This document shows, piece after piece, positions 43,747-55,604 of a stretch of DNA of 64,000 nucleotides. This stretch comes from Diplolepis rosae (taxonomy: Eukaryota; Arthropoda; Insecta; Hymenoptera; Diplolepididae). Position 1 is the first letter of the stretch; each line of letters opens with the position of its first letter. The stretch is from the NCBI GenBank assembly GCA_030998225.1, contig JAPYXD010000161.1, positions 1,488,001-1,552,000 on the forward strand. The letters run 5' to 3'. The notes beneath the pieces are model-generated. The model worked only from the letters and a program-made list of their open reading frames with translations. It searched no databases and was not told where the DNA came from. Both the position numbers and the translations under genes were made by a program.

Positions 43747-44060
43747 CTACATAGTCACAGTCTTTACATCTTATCTGAAATGATTGTTACTGTCTGGGTG
43801 TGTTTGACGGCGGGGGGGGGGGGGGTGATAACAATCCACAGTCTGAAGTCTACAAAAAAAATTGATCCGGGCACAGAGTTCAATCTAAGAAAAATCGTCT
43901 TGACCTTCAAGTCACCTTGGAAATTGACCTGAAGGTCATGATGGTCAAGGTGATGTACACCTTAACATTTCATCGACTTTTGTCCACAGGTCATTTTTGA
44001 CGTGAAATTTCCCGCTCTTTTCATACCGTGGTGAATAATAGGGGTTCTCATTTAAGAAAA
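43747..44060. repeat. TGACCTT-rich repeat with poly-G, copy 2 (inverted)
   Basis: Reverse complement of 31136-31530 with the poly-C appearing as a G run (43811-43826). It includes the intact hAT target (CATAGTCACAGTCTTTACAT), which proves the hAT insertion at the first copy. Confidence 0.7.
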
Positions 44061-44065
44061 TGGTA

Positions 44066-47000
44066 CAGTCAAATGTCCCCCGGTCCTGGTTATCCTTAGT
44101 CTGAACCATTTTTTCGTTGATAAAGTATTTTAGACGATATTTCGGATTATAGATTTAAATGGGTCACCGTGTATTTTGATTGGAAGGTTAATAAATTTAA
44201 TATGAATCTATATTAATTTTATAGTAATCTAAAAATTTATTTATTTTAATTTACCACGTATATATAAATTTTTAGACACATTTCATGTACACTTGCAACA
44301 TCTAACTTAATTTCTTTACAAAATTTATAATTTCTAATCTCAATTCCTCCAGTTTTTCAACTTAGCTTGTTGCAAAAATTACTATATAACCAAAAAAATG
44401 TTAATGTTTTGCAAACACTACATAATACAAAAGAAACTTCAACCTATAATTATGTGCACAAATTTGAAAAAAAAAAATTTTACACCTACTTATTTAAGCA
44501 AAAATTGGCAGTTTATTCCAAAAATTGACTTTTTGAAGTATTTTATACGGAAGCAATGTTATTCTCATTCGCTTCACACCAAAGAAATATTTAGATGGGT
44601 ATTTTATATTTAGTCAAACCAAATAAAACTTTATGTACAATTTTATAAGAAAATGTAGGTACTTTTAAAGTCCTAACTCATTGTAAAAAACTGTCAATTT
44701 TTCAATTCTTCTTGTTTAAAAAGTATCACAGTTGGAAGAAATTCCAAGAAAAAATCTATCCTCACGTACATGATGTTATATATATTTTTCAAAAAGTCCC
44801 CTCTGATCAATTTATGCCAAAGAAAACATGTTAAATTAAAATTCTTCTAGACTTGATTTCACACCAAACAAAATTTTGTTGTATAATTTCATAAAAGAAT
44901 GTAAAAAAATGTAATATCTACATATTTGAACGAGAACTGGCAATTTTAGTTTTGAAAAATGAATTTCACATTGTTTTTTTAAACAGCTATTATGATGATA
45001 TGTATTCATTTGGCAAATAATGTTCAATTTATTTACGACTGCAGTTAATAAATAATAAAAATATGCGAAACCTTTCATTTTTATAACGTGCGACACATAC
45101 ACACATGTAGTTATACTTTTAGTCAACTACAATATGAGTGAATTTTCTTTGAATTCAAATTAATTAGTTGAGTTTGAAATTTTTGTCACTGCCTACATTA
45201 TCGGAGGAAAATTCTTTAAATATTCTTTGAATTATTCTGAATAATCATGAATTAAAATTACTTGCTGATAAGATGTGTTTGAAAATATTTAGCAATTATC
45301 TTATACTAATCTGTTATTAATGTCTATCTAGCAAGGCCTCTACTTTTTTAAATTACTCGTTATTGAAAGAATACATTACTCAGGATGAAACAACTCAATG
45401 AACAAGTGGGTCATATCAATTGAACTACTTTGGAAATTAATAACTTTAATAAACGTTGGAGTACTTAGTAACCTTTTAATATTATTAAGCTTAATTATAC
45501 AAAAAGCATTAATCAAACTTGTAATTATTTTGAAGCAAAGTAAACATTTTTTAGTGGGTGTAATAAAGTCAGACTCAGAAGATACTATATTGATTAAAAA
45601 AGTTATTTTGCTGACAAGGAAGATAAAGGACCAATTTTTATAATTGAAAAGCAACGACTTAAAGAATCTTATGAGAACATCACCTAAAGTTCCAAAGTCT
45701 AGCGACTTCAAAACTTTCCTTGAAACTAATTCTTCTTCCAGACAATATAATGAACAATTTTCCAGAATATTAGAATGCAATCACAGAATTTTATTCATAA
45801 TAAGTCCTTCATTATAATGTCCTCTAAATAAATGAAACATGTTTCGCTATATAGAATATGAAAAATAATAGACAAATATTGCATATTTGAAATATTGTTT
45901 GATAATAAATACAAAGAAGATAGGTCAATAAGAGGGTCTCGTTTACACACTTAAGTGCACATGATAATAATTTCTATAAAATTTATGTGTTGCAAAACAA
46001 ACAGAATACAGTATATTATTATAATAATGCAGAAATTTTAAGTTCATTATGGATCTGCGATTTTGCGCACACTTTTCGTTGCGCAAAGTGTAATCTACCC
46101 GTGCAGTGTTATAAAAAACTATTATTGCAATTGGGTGATTTTTAATGCATGAAAGTGTTGTTTAAAAAAAAATGCTCGGCGCGCTATTTCGTGCATGAGT
46201 CGCGTTCGACACAGCGCCGAATAACAAATCCTTGGATTTTGGATGTTATTATTAAAAATTGTTCTTGAATTTATCATATATGCAATCGAAAATGAAAAGC
46301 AGTGAAAATCAGCATTCACTATTGGACTTAAATTCTGGGAAAACCTAATTAAAGCGAACTTTTGAACGATTCGAACTGATATATTTTTCTGTATAATAAT
46401 TTTAACAGCTGAAATGTTACTTTATTATCACTTCGCTTGCACTGTTTTACAAAAGTAACAAAAAATCTTTGGGAAATTATTATACAATCGTATAATACAA
46501 TTATTCCTCCGCAGCTTCTTTTTTTTAAATCGGAAGAACGCCCGATTGCAATAATTTTTTGTACAAAGTTGCTTCGAACCTTAACGAAGAACTATGCCAT
46601 CTCATTTTTTCCGTACCTAAATCTTCCTCGACCTCTTTTGATCGCCGAATGGCAAAAAACATGGTTTTTCTTTTCAATTGAAATATTGTTGATTAATAAT
46701 CAGATTTAAATCAGTTATTTCGCAACATTTTTTTAATAAGATCTATATATTTTTTAATTTCAGAAAACACTATTGAAAATTGAGAATTCAATTTTATAAC
46801 CAGAATATGTGAAATACGAAATAGACGTATAAGAATAAAAAATTGTTCACTTCAATAAGGTGTACAAATTTTGTTTAAAACAATTTCTGATCAAATGTAT
46901 TTTTTTGTTTCAATTTCACAAAATACCATGAAAATTCAAAAATTCTATTATTTGAAAAAAATATATGAAATATAAAAAAACATTAAGATGGAAAATTATT

Positions 47001-48021
47001 TGCCTAAATGTGACCTGTCGCGAGGAAAAAGGCGTTAGGGAACAAGGCAAGATTTTTCAGGGCGAGAGTTTAAAAGAGTGGCTAATAACGAAGATAGCTA
47101 TTTTACGGATACTTTGCAACCTCATTACGGCTAGAATAAATTAGTCAAAATTTTTCGATTCATCCATTGGAAAGAACAACTTATGAACTACCTATAAAAG
47201 CCAGAAACCCGAAAATTGATTTTTGCGCTTTAATGTACCTTTCTTCGCGACAGATCACAAATGAGGTCTACAAATTCTCAGTAAAACATTTTCCTACATG
47301 ATGTATATTTTATGTTTTCATTTGAAAAAACACTGTTAAAAATAAAAAATTCCATTTCTTAAAAAAAAATATGTGAGATACAAAAAATGCATTAAAATGA
47401 AAAATTGTTTGCTTAAATATTTTACGAATTTTTTTCCTTTGGGAGATATTTGGAAGAAAATAAATGATTTTAATCATGTAATTTATCAGAAAATTATAGA
47501 AATGTATACAGAAAATCGAGCGCGAGTATCATAATAAGAATGTGTTCCTTGAAGTCGATAGAGCCTTAGGTAAATTAAGTTCCATTGTAATTTGATATAA
47601 AAACTAATTATCTCTTGCACACGGAGAAAAAAATCTAACTATTATAGTAAGTTGAGCTCTTCCTATTAAAGCACCGAACTTAATGTGCAAAATTGATATG
47701 AGCTTCTACCAATATTGGCATCAACTCACGCATTTTTAGCAAGGAATGTCTTATACTATAAAAGAAACAAACGCTACAAAACCTGCTACAAAAGCATGAC
47801 CAGTGTTCTTGCTATTATAGTCAGATTTCTTTCCTCGTGTAGAACGCTAGGTATATACACCTCGGAGCGCGACGACCGAATCCCACACTCGGGACACTCA
47901 ATCTCGCGAGCGAAGTGCGGAATGAGAATGTGCTCGGCGATGGCGGGCCGATTTTTACATTCTCATCATATGAGAAGGTATTAGTTTAATTTTGTATTTG
48001 AATTATATTAGTTATACTTAC
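44066..48021. other. AT-rich low-copy DNA upstream of the intron donor
   Basis: No genes were recognised. It holds a SINE-tail fragment (45159-45210), a CACACGGAGAAAAA phrase at 47620 resembling the MITE ends in this window, a GC-richer patch at 47850-47960, and the phrase ATTCTCATCATATGAGAAGG (47962), repeated at 57389. Confidence 0.4.
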
Positions 48022-48103
48022 TCGAAAATGCAGGAACTTCAGTGGGAGATACGAAGATGATGATCGCCAAAGCGATCATATTTTTCGTGGCTGCAGGCAT
48101 TTT
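48022..48103 (-). CDS. Exon 1 (signal peptide) of the cysteine-rich protein gene
   Basis: On the minus strand an acceptor (TTATGATTACAG) is followed by AAA and ATG (48100). The 79 coding bases give MPAATKNMIALAIIIFVSPT and EVPAFS, a basic start and hydrophobic core that read as a signal peptide with cleavage likely near the end. The exon closes with a strong donor GTAAGT (48016-48021) after one base of the next codon, which is completed by AG at the start of exon 2 to give Lys. The presence of an acceptor before the ATG implies an upstream 5' UTR exon. No cysteine lies in this exon. Confidence 0.65.
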
Positions 48104-51100
48104 CTGTAATCATAAGAACGTAACGATTCGCCATTAAGATCTTGAGAGGTCATTGATAATTGTCAGTATAGTGGCCGACCTTCAACACTCCACTCGTGGC
48201 TTGTATAATCACGAGCTAGGAAGTAGCCGAAGGGGCGTGACGCCATTTCAAAAGTCAAAGCAAGTCTCGAAATCGAGGAGACGTACAATAATCATTGCTA
48301 TTTTCATGTTTTAAAGAACAACAAACAAAAGAATAAAGGAAGTGAAGAAATAAGAAAAATTACAAGTGAGCGCAAACATGTTTTCGTTAGATTAAGAAAA
48401 ATAGGGCCAGGTCAACTTTAATGTGTGTTACAGATGCCTTGACAATACGAAGTAAACTTGGTCTACAGTCAAAATATATGAGGCAGAATCATCTATAATA
48501 AAATTTTAATCAGTTAGAACTGAATTGTCGTCAGCCCGCTTATCAATTTGAACAACATTTAAAAAATTTTAATTTTCAACATAAATTCAAAAATAGTTAA
48601 CAGAGTGTAAAAAAAGTGTGATATCCAAATTTTGAAACAACTCTATTCTTCAGTATAATAAAAAATAGTTATGATGAATATTTAATATGAAAAATTTTTA
48701 AATAGTGTACAAATTTAATGCAATGTATCGATCGTAATATTAGATTTTTTATACCCCTGAGTATTTCGTCACTTTCTATAAGGCTTTAGAGAAATCTGGA
48801 AAAACGAATTCGTGAAACAAAGAATTCCTTGGGAATGTGTCATATCATTTTCACAAATAACTAGGTGGAACTTTACTTTCAATAATTGGCATTATTCATT
48901 TCTACTAAATAATCGATGCAAAATTGTAATTTCTACGATTTGAAAATGACTTACAAAAATTCTAATAGACAAAGCGTATTTTTATTATTCTTGTAAATCC
49001 TTTCTGATATTTATATTTATCTTAGAAACCTGAGCATTTTTGAATGAATATAAATTATAAATAGTTATGATGATGAGATGCCCCAAGGTTATACCATAAG
49101 AAATGTTGTGTATAAAAATATAATGATAATCATTAACGAAAAGCAAATCAAAATATGTGGTTAGTGTGACTGCTCTCTGCATTTACTGAGTTGGGACTGT
49201 CATTGTTAAGTTACAAGTTACAATGCCTGAATTACAGTTAGTGTAATATTAATTTCGAATATGTTTTGAAAATTAAATCTATTGAATTTATATCTAGTTA
49301 TTGAATGTGTAGGTAAGTGATGTTTCTGTTTATCTGGGTAAATTGTTTGAATTTGAGTTTGATGGATTTTGTTTTTTTGGAACCTTCTGTCTTTTTATAC
49401 ATAGCTTATTTCGTAGAATTGTGTTTCTTGGAGATTTTTTTCGCTTTTGGAGGTATATTCGTTGGCTTATTCTGCGGTTTCGTTTTTTGGCCTTTTGGGA
49501 AGATGTCATACTTTTCAGAAGATGAAAACTTTTTCATTAAAAGTTTATGATACTTGTTATCACACTGCATCTTTGTGTCATTAACCTTTAAAGGTATTAA
49601 AAAATCTGGATAACATTCATTATTATCTGCATCAAATTTATGAATCTTCTCGTAAATTTGGGAATTTTACGCGTAAATTGTCAGGAACACGGCGAAGGGT
49701 TGTTCCCTTATGTTTCTTTTTTTGGAACGGATTAATGCATTTATCCTTTTAAATTTCGCGATTTTTTTTTTGGAAGACATTAGAAAAGTACTTCTTCACA
49801 ATTTACGAAGGAAGCTTACATAGAAAGTAATATACGAAGTGAAAGGAAAAGAAAAACAGAAGGAGGGAAAATGGAATATCGCGACTGCAGATGTCATTGA
49901 TTTTTGAAATTAGAATAATTCAACAGAATCAACAAAATTATATTATGAAATTGAGTTATTTCCAAAGACAAACCTACTTTAAGAAACTCTCCTCAAATAA
50001 AATCTGTAAATAATGTACCCAACTCGTATGCTGGGATATTATCCTGAGTCAAAGTATTTTCTCTTATGGGAAATGAAAATAGTGTAACTCTAGTGGTAGA
50101 AGTGACGAAGCAACGAAACAAATGAACACAAATGAAGAAACAAATGGACAAAGAAACAAACCCTGTAACGTGATTTTGATGTCACGTGATGAAATATCAT
50201 ATATTTAAATTTTGAGGTTAGGTTTCTAAACACCTCACATGTATTTCACAGAGAGCAGTTATCCTAACTGCGTATGATATTATGTAATGTAAAAAATTAG
50301 CTTGAGGGTTTTCTACGGGTTCCCCGGCGTGAAGACGGTAGAGAACGGTCGCGCGGCCTCAGGTCCAGCGGAGCATCCGGTTATTCATCGCACAATTGCT
50401 TGCAAACAAAAAGAAACAAATTTGAGAAAAAGTCAAATTTATTTTTGATTTTTGAATATGGAGGTCAAATTTTGATTTTTTTGTCAAAAATGGTTACAAC
50501 CAATTGAAAAGATCACGAAAAAGATTGAAGACAACATATGAAGTAAAATTTTGCTCTATGCAAAAAGAAATAAGTTATATTTGTTTGAAGAAGAGGCTTC
50601 CCATCAAAAGTCTGAAAATTGCATCTCCCCTATTTCAGCAAATTTTTGTCAAAACCAAAAAATTATTTTTGTATAAATTACCATCAAATAAGACTCGAAT
50701 CAGCCAAACTTTTAGCTTGATCTGACGACTTCATTTTTTGGGATGGTATCACTTGAGAAATTATGCCCCATATGTATCTTAATTGTATAAACTGATAAGC
50801 ATTTCTCTAAACTTTTCTCTTTCATAAAACTTTCACCCTTAAATTGATACTCTTGTATTTAATGTGTCAGATGACGAATTATGCTACTTGTTATAGAAAT
50901 ATAACCAAACCTACAGATAATTCAGTTGCACTAGTGGAAACACTTTTTTACAATAAAATAAAGGAATTTTCAACGAACTATAATCATGTAAAAGTGGTAA
51001 TTTTTTAACGAAATTTGTGAGATAACTTTCTTTAATATATCCCGAGTCGAAATATAGCGCTATTTTTCCGCTCCAAGTATAATTTTTACCACTGCTTTGC

Positions 51101-51777
51101 GGCTCTTTATTATATTATCTATTACTAGCTCCTACTTTACCGCTATTGAAAATATTTTCGTTCTATTTTGATTCTACAAAGTCATAGCTCCTACATAAAG
51201 CTCTTGCCACTACATACTACGTTTATGATTACCATTTCCTTTGAACCTCTATGAGAGCTTCCCAACGCAAGTTGCACTTCACGCGTTTTCCACGATCCCC
51301 CACTAGCACGTATTTCTCTTATCTAAACACTATAATCTTTGCGATATTTTTAACTTATTTTTAACGTGTTTCTTTTGAATTGTAAAATTTGACAATGAAA
51401 CAATTTGACTTTTAAAAAATCTGCCCAGACTTTTTAGGGCACAGGTACACTTCAATCGCGCTTCGCGCTCGGTCTTGTGTTCTTCACATATATTCCAGTT
51501 TATTTTGTAATATTGTAAGTGTGAATTAAATTTATTTAAAGTTACTTTGACTTTAAAGAATCTTTCTTTTTAACCCCCTGCCGGTCATAATGACCGTTAT
51601 CGTCAAATATCGTCAAATGGGGTCTATGGAGAAGGAATAATCAATCACACTGCTCACTTACACGAACTTTTCTGTGTTAGTGCGAATCAAACGCGTTCGT
51701 GAATACTAGTACTGTATGGCATTTTCATCTGTGAGTGCTAAAGTTCCCTTTCGACAAGAAATTTTATAATTTCAAAC
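48104..51777. other. AT-rich non-coding DNA upstream of exon 1
   Basis: No coding frame convinces. Positions 50310-50400 and 51430-51480 (CAATCGCGCTTCGCGCTCGG) are local GC-rich patches. If exon 1 has an upstream UTR exon, part of this is intron. Confidence 0.4.
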
Positions 51778-52384
51778 ACATTTTACGTTTTAACTGCCCA
51801 AAATAATTTTTCATTCATAACATTTAATAATGTAAGCAAAATAAATAAAAATTTGACGAACAATGAAGATTCTCTGAAATGAAATTCAGCATGTCCAAAT
51901 TAACCTAAAAAGTGACGTCTCAAGAATCACAAATGAAGACAAATTTACAAAAATCTACCTTCGGCACGCTCAAGAGAAAACTAGTTTGCATTATCAAAAA
52001 ATTTTTGAAAAATCATAATCGATTTTTATCGATTCTGAAGTTTTTTGATGGTTAAGTTTTCGTAAATTATAGGTACCCTATTGAAAAAAACCTCATTCGA
52101 AAATAATAACTTCAGAATCGATAAAAATTGATTTTTTAAAAATCTCTTAATAATGTAAACTAGTCTTCTCTTGAACGCGCCGCAGGTAGATTTTTGTCAA
52201 TTTTTTTTCTAAAGAATATTTTTCTTCATGCGTGATTCTTTAGACGTCACTTTTTAGGTTAAGTTGGATATGATGAATTTCATTTCAAAGAATCTTCAGT
52301 GTTCGTCAAATTTTTATTTATTTTGCTTACATTAATAAATGTTATAACTGATAAATTATTTCGAGCAGGTGAAACGTAAAATGT
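51778..52384. mobile_element. 600-bp near-palindromic element
   Basis: The left arm from CATTTTACGTTT (51778) through TTTTTATCGATTCTGAAG (about 52041) is mirrored from CTTCAGAATCGATAAAAA (about 52112) to CGTAAAATG (52384), with an imperfect match of roughly 260 bp per arm around a 70-base loop. There is no open frame. The structure fits a foldback-type MITE. No clear TSD was found. Confidence 0.7.
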
Positions 52385-53252
52385 AATATATTGATTACAA
52401 AATTTTAAACTAATTGTACAGACGTCGTGCAAAACTCCTTATTAGTTACTTTTCGTCCATTGTTTGAAATTTCTAAACTAAAATGTTAATTTTTGTTCAT
52501 TGTGAATACTGGTATTTTGACTTACATGTAAATATTATATCAATATTAAGGAATTCTGTGCAAAATATCGAATAATTAGATTACTATTCTGTAAATGAAA
52601 TTAACCTTTGTCATTTTAATTATTTATTTACCGAATAGGTAAACCTCATCTTCTGCTCGAAATTTCTTAGTTCAGATGTAATGGTTATTTACGTAATTTA
52701 AAATACAATTATTTATAATAATCATAAAACATATTGTATTTCAAGAACTTTAAATAACGCGCCAAAAGCAACCAATCAGGCAGCTTGGGCGACGTCTGCG
52801 TAGTAACGTGCAGGGACCGCGTTGCGAAAACGTGGACTGCTAAAGTAGGGTCAGGTAAGGTTCACATGAGCCCCTCATTAGCCCCTATTTCAGGTAAAGT
52901 TTGAAATTTGTTCCTCTAAGAATTGCTAAGGAAAGGCCATAATTAAATTGAGTTAGCTCTTATTCTTAAACCCTTAACCCTTACAAACATGCCTATGAAG
53001 AGCATCAAAATAGAGGCATATTTCGATTAAGGATATTACAATAAGAAACGTTTGTTCGATTCTTTTCAATAATCACTTTGAAAAAAATTCGTTTATGAAA
53101 AAAAAAACTGGAAGAGTTATAAAGTTTGAACTGTTGACGATTTAACGGAGATATGCACGACACGTATAATAAATGGCGCGCATCTCTTTTTGATTGCCAA
53201 TTTTTCAATTTAATCACGTGATGCGGTTGAACCCTGATCTTGAATTCATGCA
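52385..53252. other. AT-rich non-coding DNA
   Basis: A GC-rich patch at 52760-52860 is the only compositional break. No gene was seen. Confidence 0.4.
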
Positions 53253-53757
53253 CACACAAAAAAATAGTTTAAGTAATTTTACTCAACTTCCGATCAAATT
53301 TGGGACATATGGACAAGTTAGAAGTTATGTAGTATCAGTGTAATTATTTGTGATGTGTTAAATGTTCAAAAATGAATCAAAGTTGACTAAAATCTAGAAC
53401 TGGAGGGTGAAGTATGAAAGCGTGCATTACAAATTTCTGAATATATATATTATTACTCGTAGTATAATTATAAAACACCAATCTTTTATTAAATTACAAA
53501 AATAATAAAGCTTTCCGTTCATTCTACTCTACGCTTCAATCGAGAGTTGAGTAGACCGTGAATCGCTAGACTTATTCCACCAGCTATATCTATTCACGCA
53601 GGAACGAATGAATGTAATCTGCGCCTTCGGCACACATAACAAATTTTTAATTTGGAAAACGTGTTGAATTTTCAGCATACTGATGTTCCAAGTTATTATA
53701 TTTAATAATCAAAATCAATTAAAAACATACAAAATACAATTAAAGTTTATTTTAGTA

Positions 53758-54302
53758 CACTCGAGATTCCCTATAACAAGATTCCCTGTAACAAGGCCTC
53801 CCTTTTACGATCACGTCACGCCTCCCCATAACGAGCAGACGATCGACCCCTCTTCCCCCACTACTACGGAATGAAGCGCAATCGAATTTGAAACATTGTA
53901 TTTTTTGCAAATTTTCCAATTTTTCATCCCGTTTTCCAAATTTGTCAAAATTTCCATTTTTTTATTAATCGTCAAGACTTTTCTTTTTTTCTGGAAATAT
54001 TCAAAAATACACCTAATAAGCATAGATATTTTTATTATTATATTATTATATTTTTAGTATTTTTAGTACATACCGTCAAATAAGTCAATTCCATGTTCAA
54101 TACTCGCAAAAATCTTTTTTATACGCTTTTTTACTATGTACATACAATTATTCACATAGCATCACTGACAGACTGACTGCGCGCATCATATAATGCGCAT
54201 AACAGCGCGTAGCAAAAAGTAGTATATGGAGGGAATCCCTCTCGCGCTCGATGCAGAGAGGTCTCCGATGCTCAAGCTTCTCGTTATAGGGAATCTCGAG
54301 TG
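53758..54302. mobile_element. Tigger/pogo-type MITE
   Basis: TIR CACTCGAGATTCCCTATAAC and its complement, flanked by TA (53756-53757, 54303-54304). TATAAC(A/G)AG words recur just inside. The minus strand keeps a fragment of a CENP-B-type N-terminal HTH: RKVLTINKKMEILTNLENGM followed by KNWKICKKYNVSNS (about 53980-53880). The fragment stops before the HTH helix ends, so the element is a deletion derivative of an autonomous Tigger-like transposon. Confidence 0.8.
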
Positions 54303-55024
54303 TACTCTCTAAATCCAAAATAGTGGATTACACTTATAAGCTTACTTACTGCAGTCGTGTTTGATTGTGTTTTGTCTGTTCGTCACGAAGCTTTCGTACA
54401 TGTTCCGCAGTGTTAACCACTATTTCTTTTAATGATTATCCACTAGTTTATAATTTATTTATAAGTTTCACATAATCTAGTTATAAAGATTCTGCAAGTA
54501 CTTACTCACTTAATTCTTTCTTTTTTCACTTAAGTTTTTCAAATTAAATTGATTTCATGAAAATTTAAACAAAAGTCTTGATAAGTGTATTACATGAAAT
54601 TTGAAAAATCCACACAGGATTTAGATTTCACATAAATTTTTTAGGCACAATATTAATTTGGAATTCACAATTGTAAAATCCATATTTTGAAAATATACAA
54701 CACAGAAAATAAAAAATCCTTCTTTTAAATGTTTTTACACAAGATACTTTTTGATAACAATGCAATTTTTTAATGTACATTTCAAACTTTAGTATCATTA
54801 AACTTCATACGTAGTCATAATAAAAATGTATACTAAATATTAATTAATAATTATATTATGTATATCAAAAATCATAATTGTAATAAGCGATTAATTACAT
54901 TAATTTTTAAAAATATTTTATGAATAATCTATGAAAAAAATTGATTTATTTTTACTTGAGTAAGGCTTAAAAACTATAGTCACGACACTTACTCTCACAA
55001 GCTCTGAATAACTCTTGCGGTCAC

Positions 55025-55055
55025 TATATAAGAAAGTTCCAAGTCTTAAGTCTCA
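55025..55055 (+). promoter_or_regulatory. TATA-box promoter candidate inside TIR element copy 2
   Basis: TATATAAG at 55025-55032 is followed 30 bases later by TCTCAGAAT, an initiator-like TCAG. The spacing is that of a pol II core promoter. It may drive the lost gene of the TIR element. No long coding frame follows. Confidence 0.4.
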
Positions 55056-55604
55056 GAATTCAGAATTGTAAACGAACGTGTGCGTGATTCGACGAAAGCG
55101 TATCGTAAAATATATAAATGTAATTATTAGGTTTATATATGAAATGTTATATGTTTAAGTGTATTTGTGATTAAAAATATAATTGGCTACGACTGAATGG
55201 TGTGAATGTATTTTTATGCTGTTTATGCATGTATGTGTGTATCGGATGACTAATGGCAGGCCCGAGGTAAGAATTTTTATTTATTTAAGAGAACCATACC
55301 ATTGCTAGTTGAAATAATAAGCCTGATGCTCATTTTACTCAACTATCGTTTGAAGAACCTCAAGCGTCGGTAATATACATTTCGTGATAACCCACCGACG
55401 CATATTGATGCTTTGTCGTCGATAACGTTTTATTCAACTCTTTACTATTCCCTATGCAACGCTTATTGTTATTCACTTTGGGTGAATTAGGCATTTATCA
55501 AATTCATTTTACCCGACTAGGATTTAATAAATGTTCAAATGTCCTTATGTCTTAAGTTTAATCGGTAGAGTTGAGTAAAATTACTTCAACTATTTTTCTT
55601 CGTG

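Larger units (their letters stand above)
7073..48021 (-). other. Proposed 41-kb intron filled with transposons
   Basis: This is an inference from two phase-compatible minus-strand exons. Exon 1 (48022-48103) ends after the first base of a codon at a GTAAGT donor. Exon 2 begins at 7072 with the remaining two bases after a GCAG acceptor. No other host-like exon was recognised between them. The interval holds the pPolB palindrome, the long-TIR hAT and most other elements listed here. Alternatively, exon 1 belongs to a different gene whose further exons I failed to recognise. Confidence 0.5.
53253..55604. mobile_element. TIR element copy 2, host of the empty sites
   Basis: The ends are CACAAAAAAATAGTTTAAGT and ...TACTTCAACTATTTTTCTTCGTG. 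They form an imperfect TIR (AGTAATTTTACTCAAC mirrored by GTTGAGTAAAATTACT). It matches copy 1 (19934-26530) but lacks that copy's three insertions. It carries its own Tigger-type insertion (53758-54302) and about 850 bp (54305-55160) that copy 1 has lost. That private stretch includes a TATA-type promoter. No transposase frame was recognised. Confidence 0.75.

Noticed and set aside
47715..47984. 89-codon frame in a locally GC-rich patch near exon 1
   Set aside because: It ends in a dispersed repeat (ATTCTCATCATATGAGAAGG) and has no domain or splice support.
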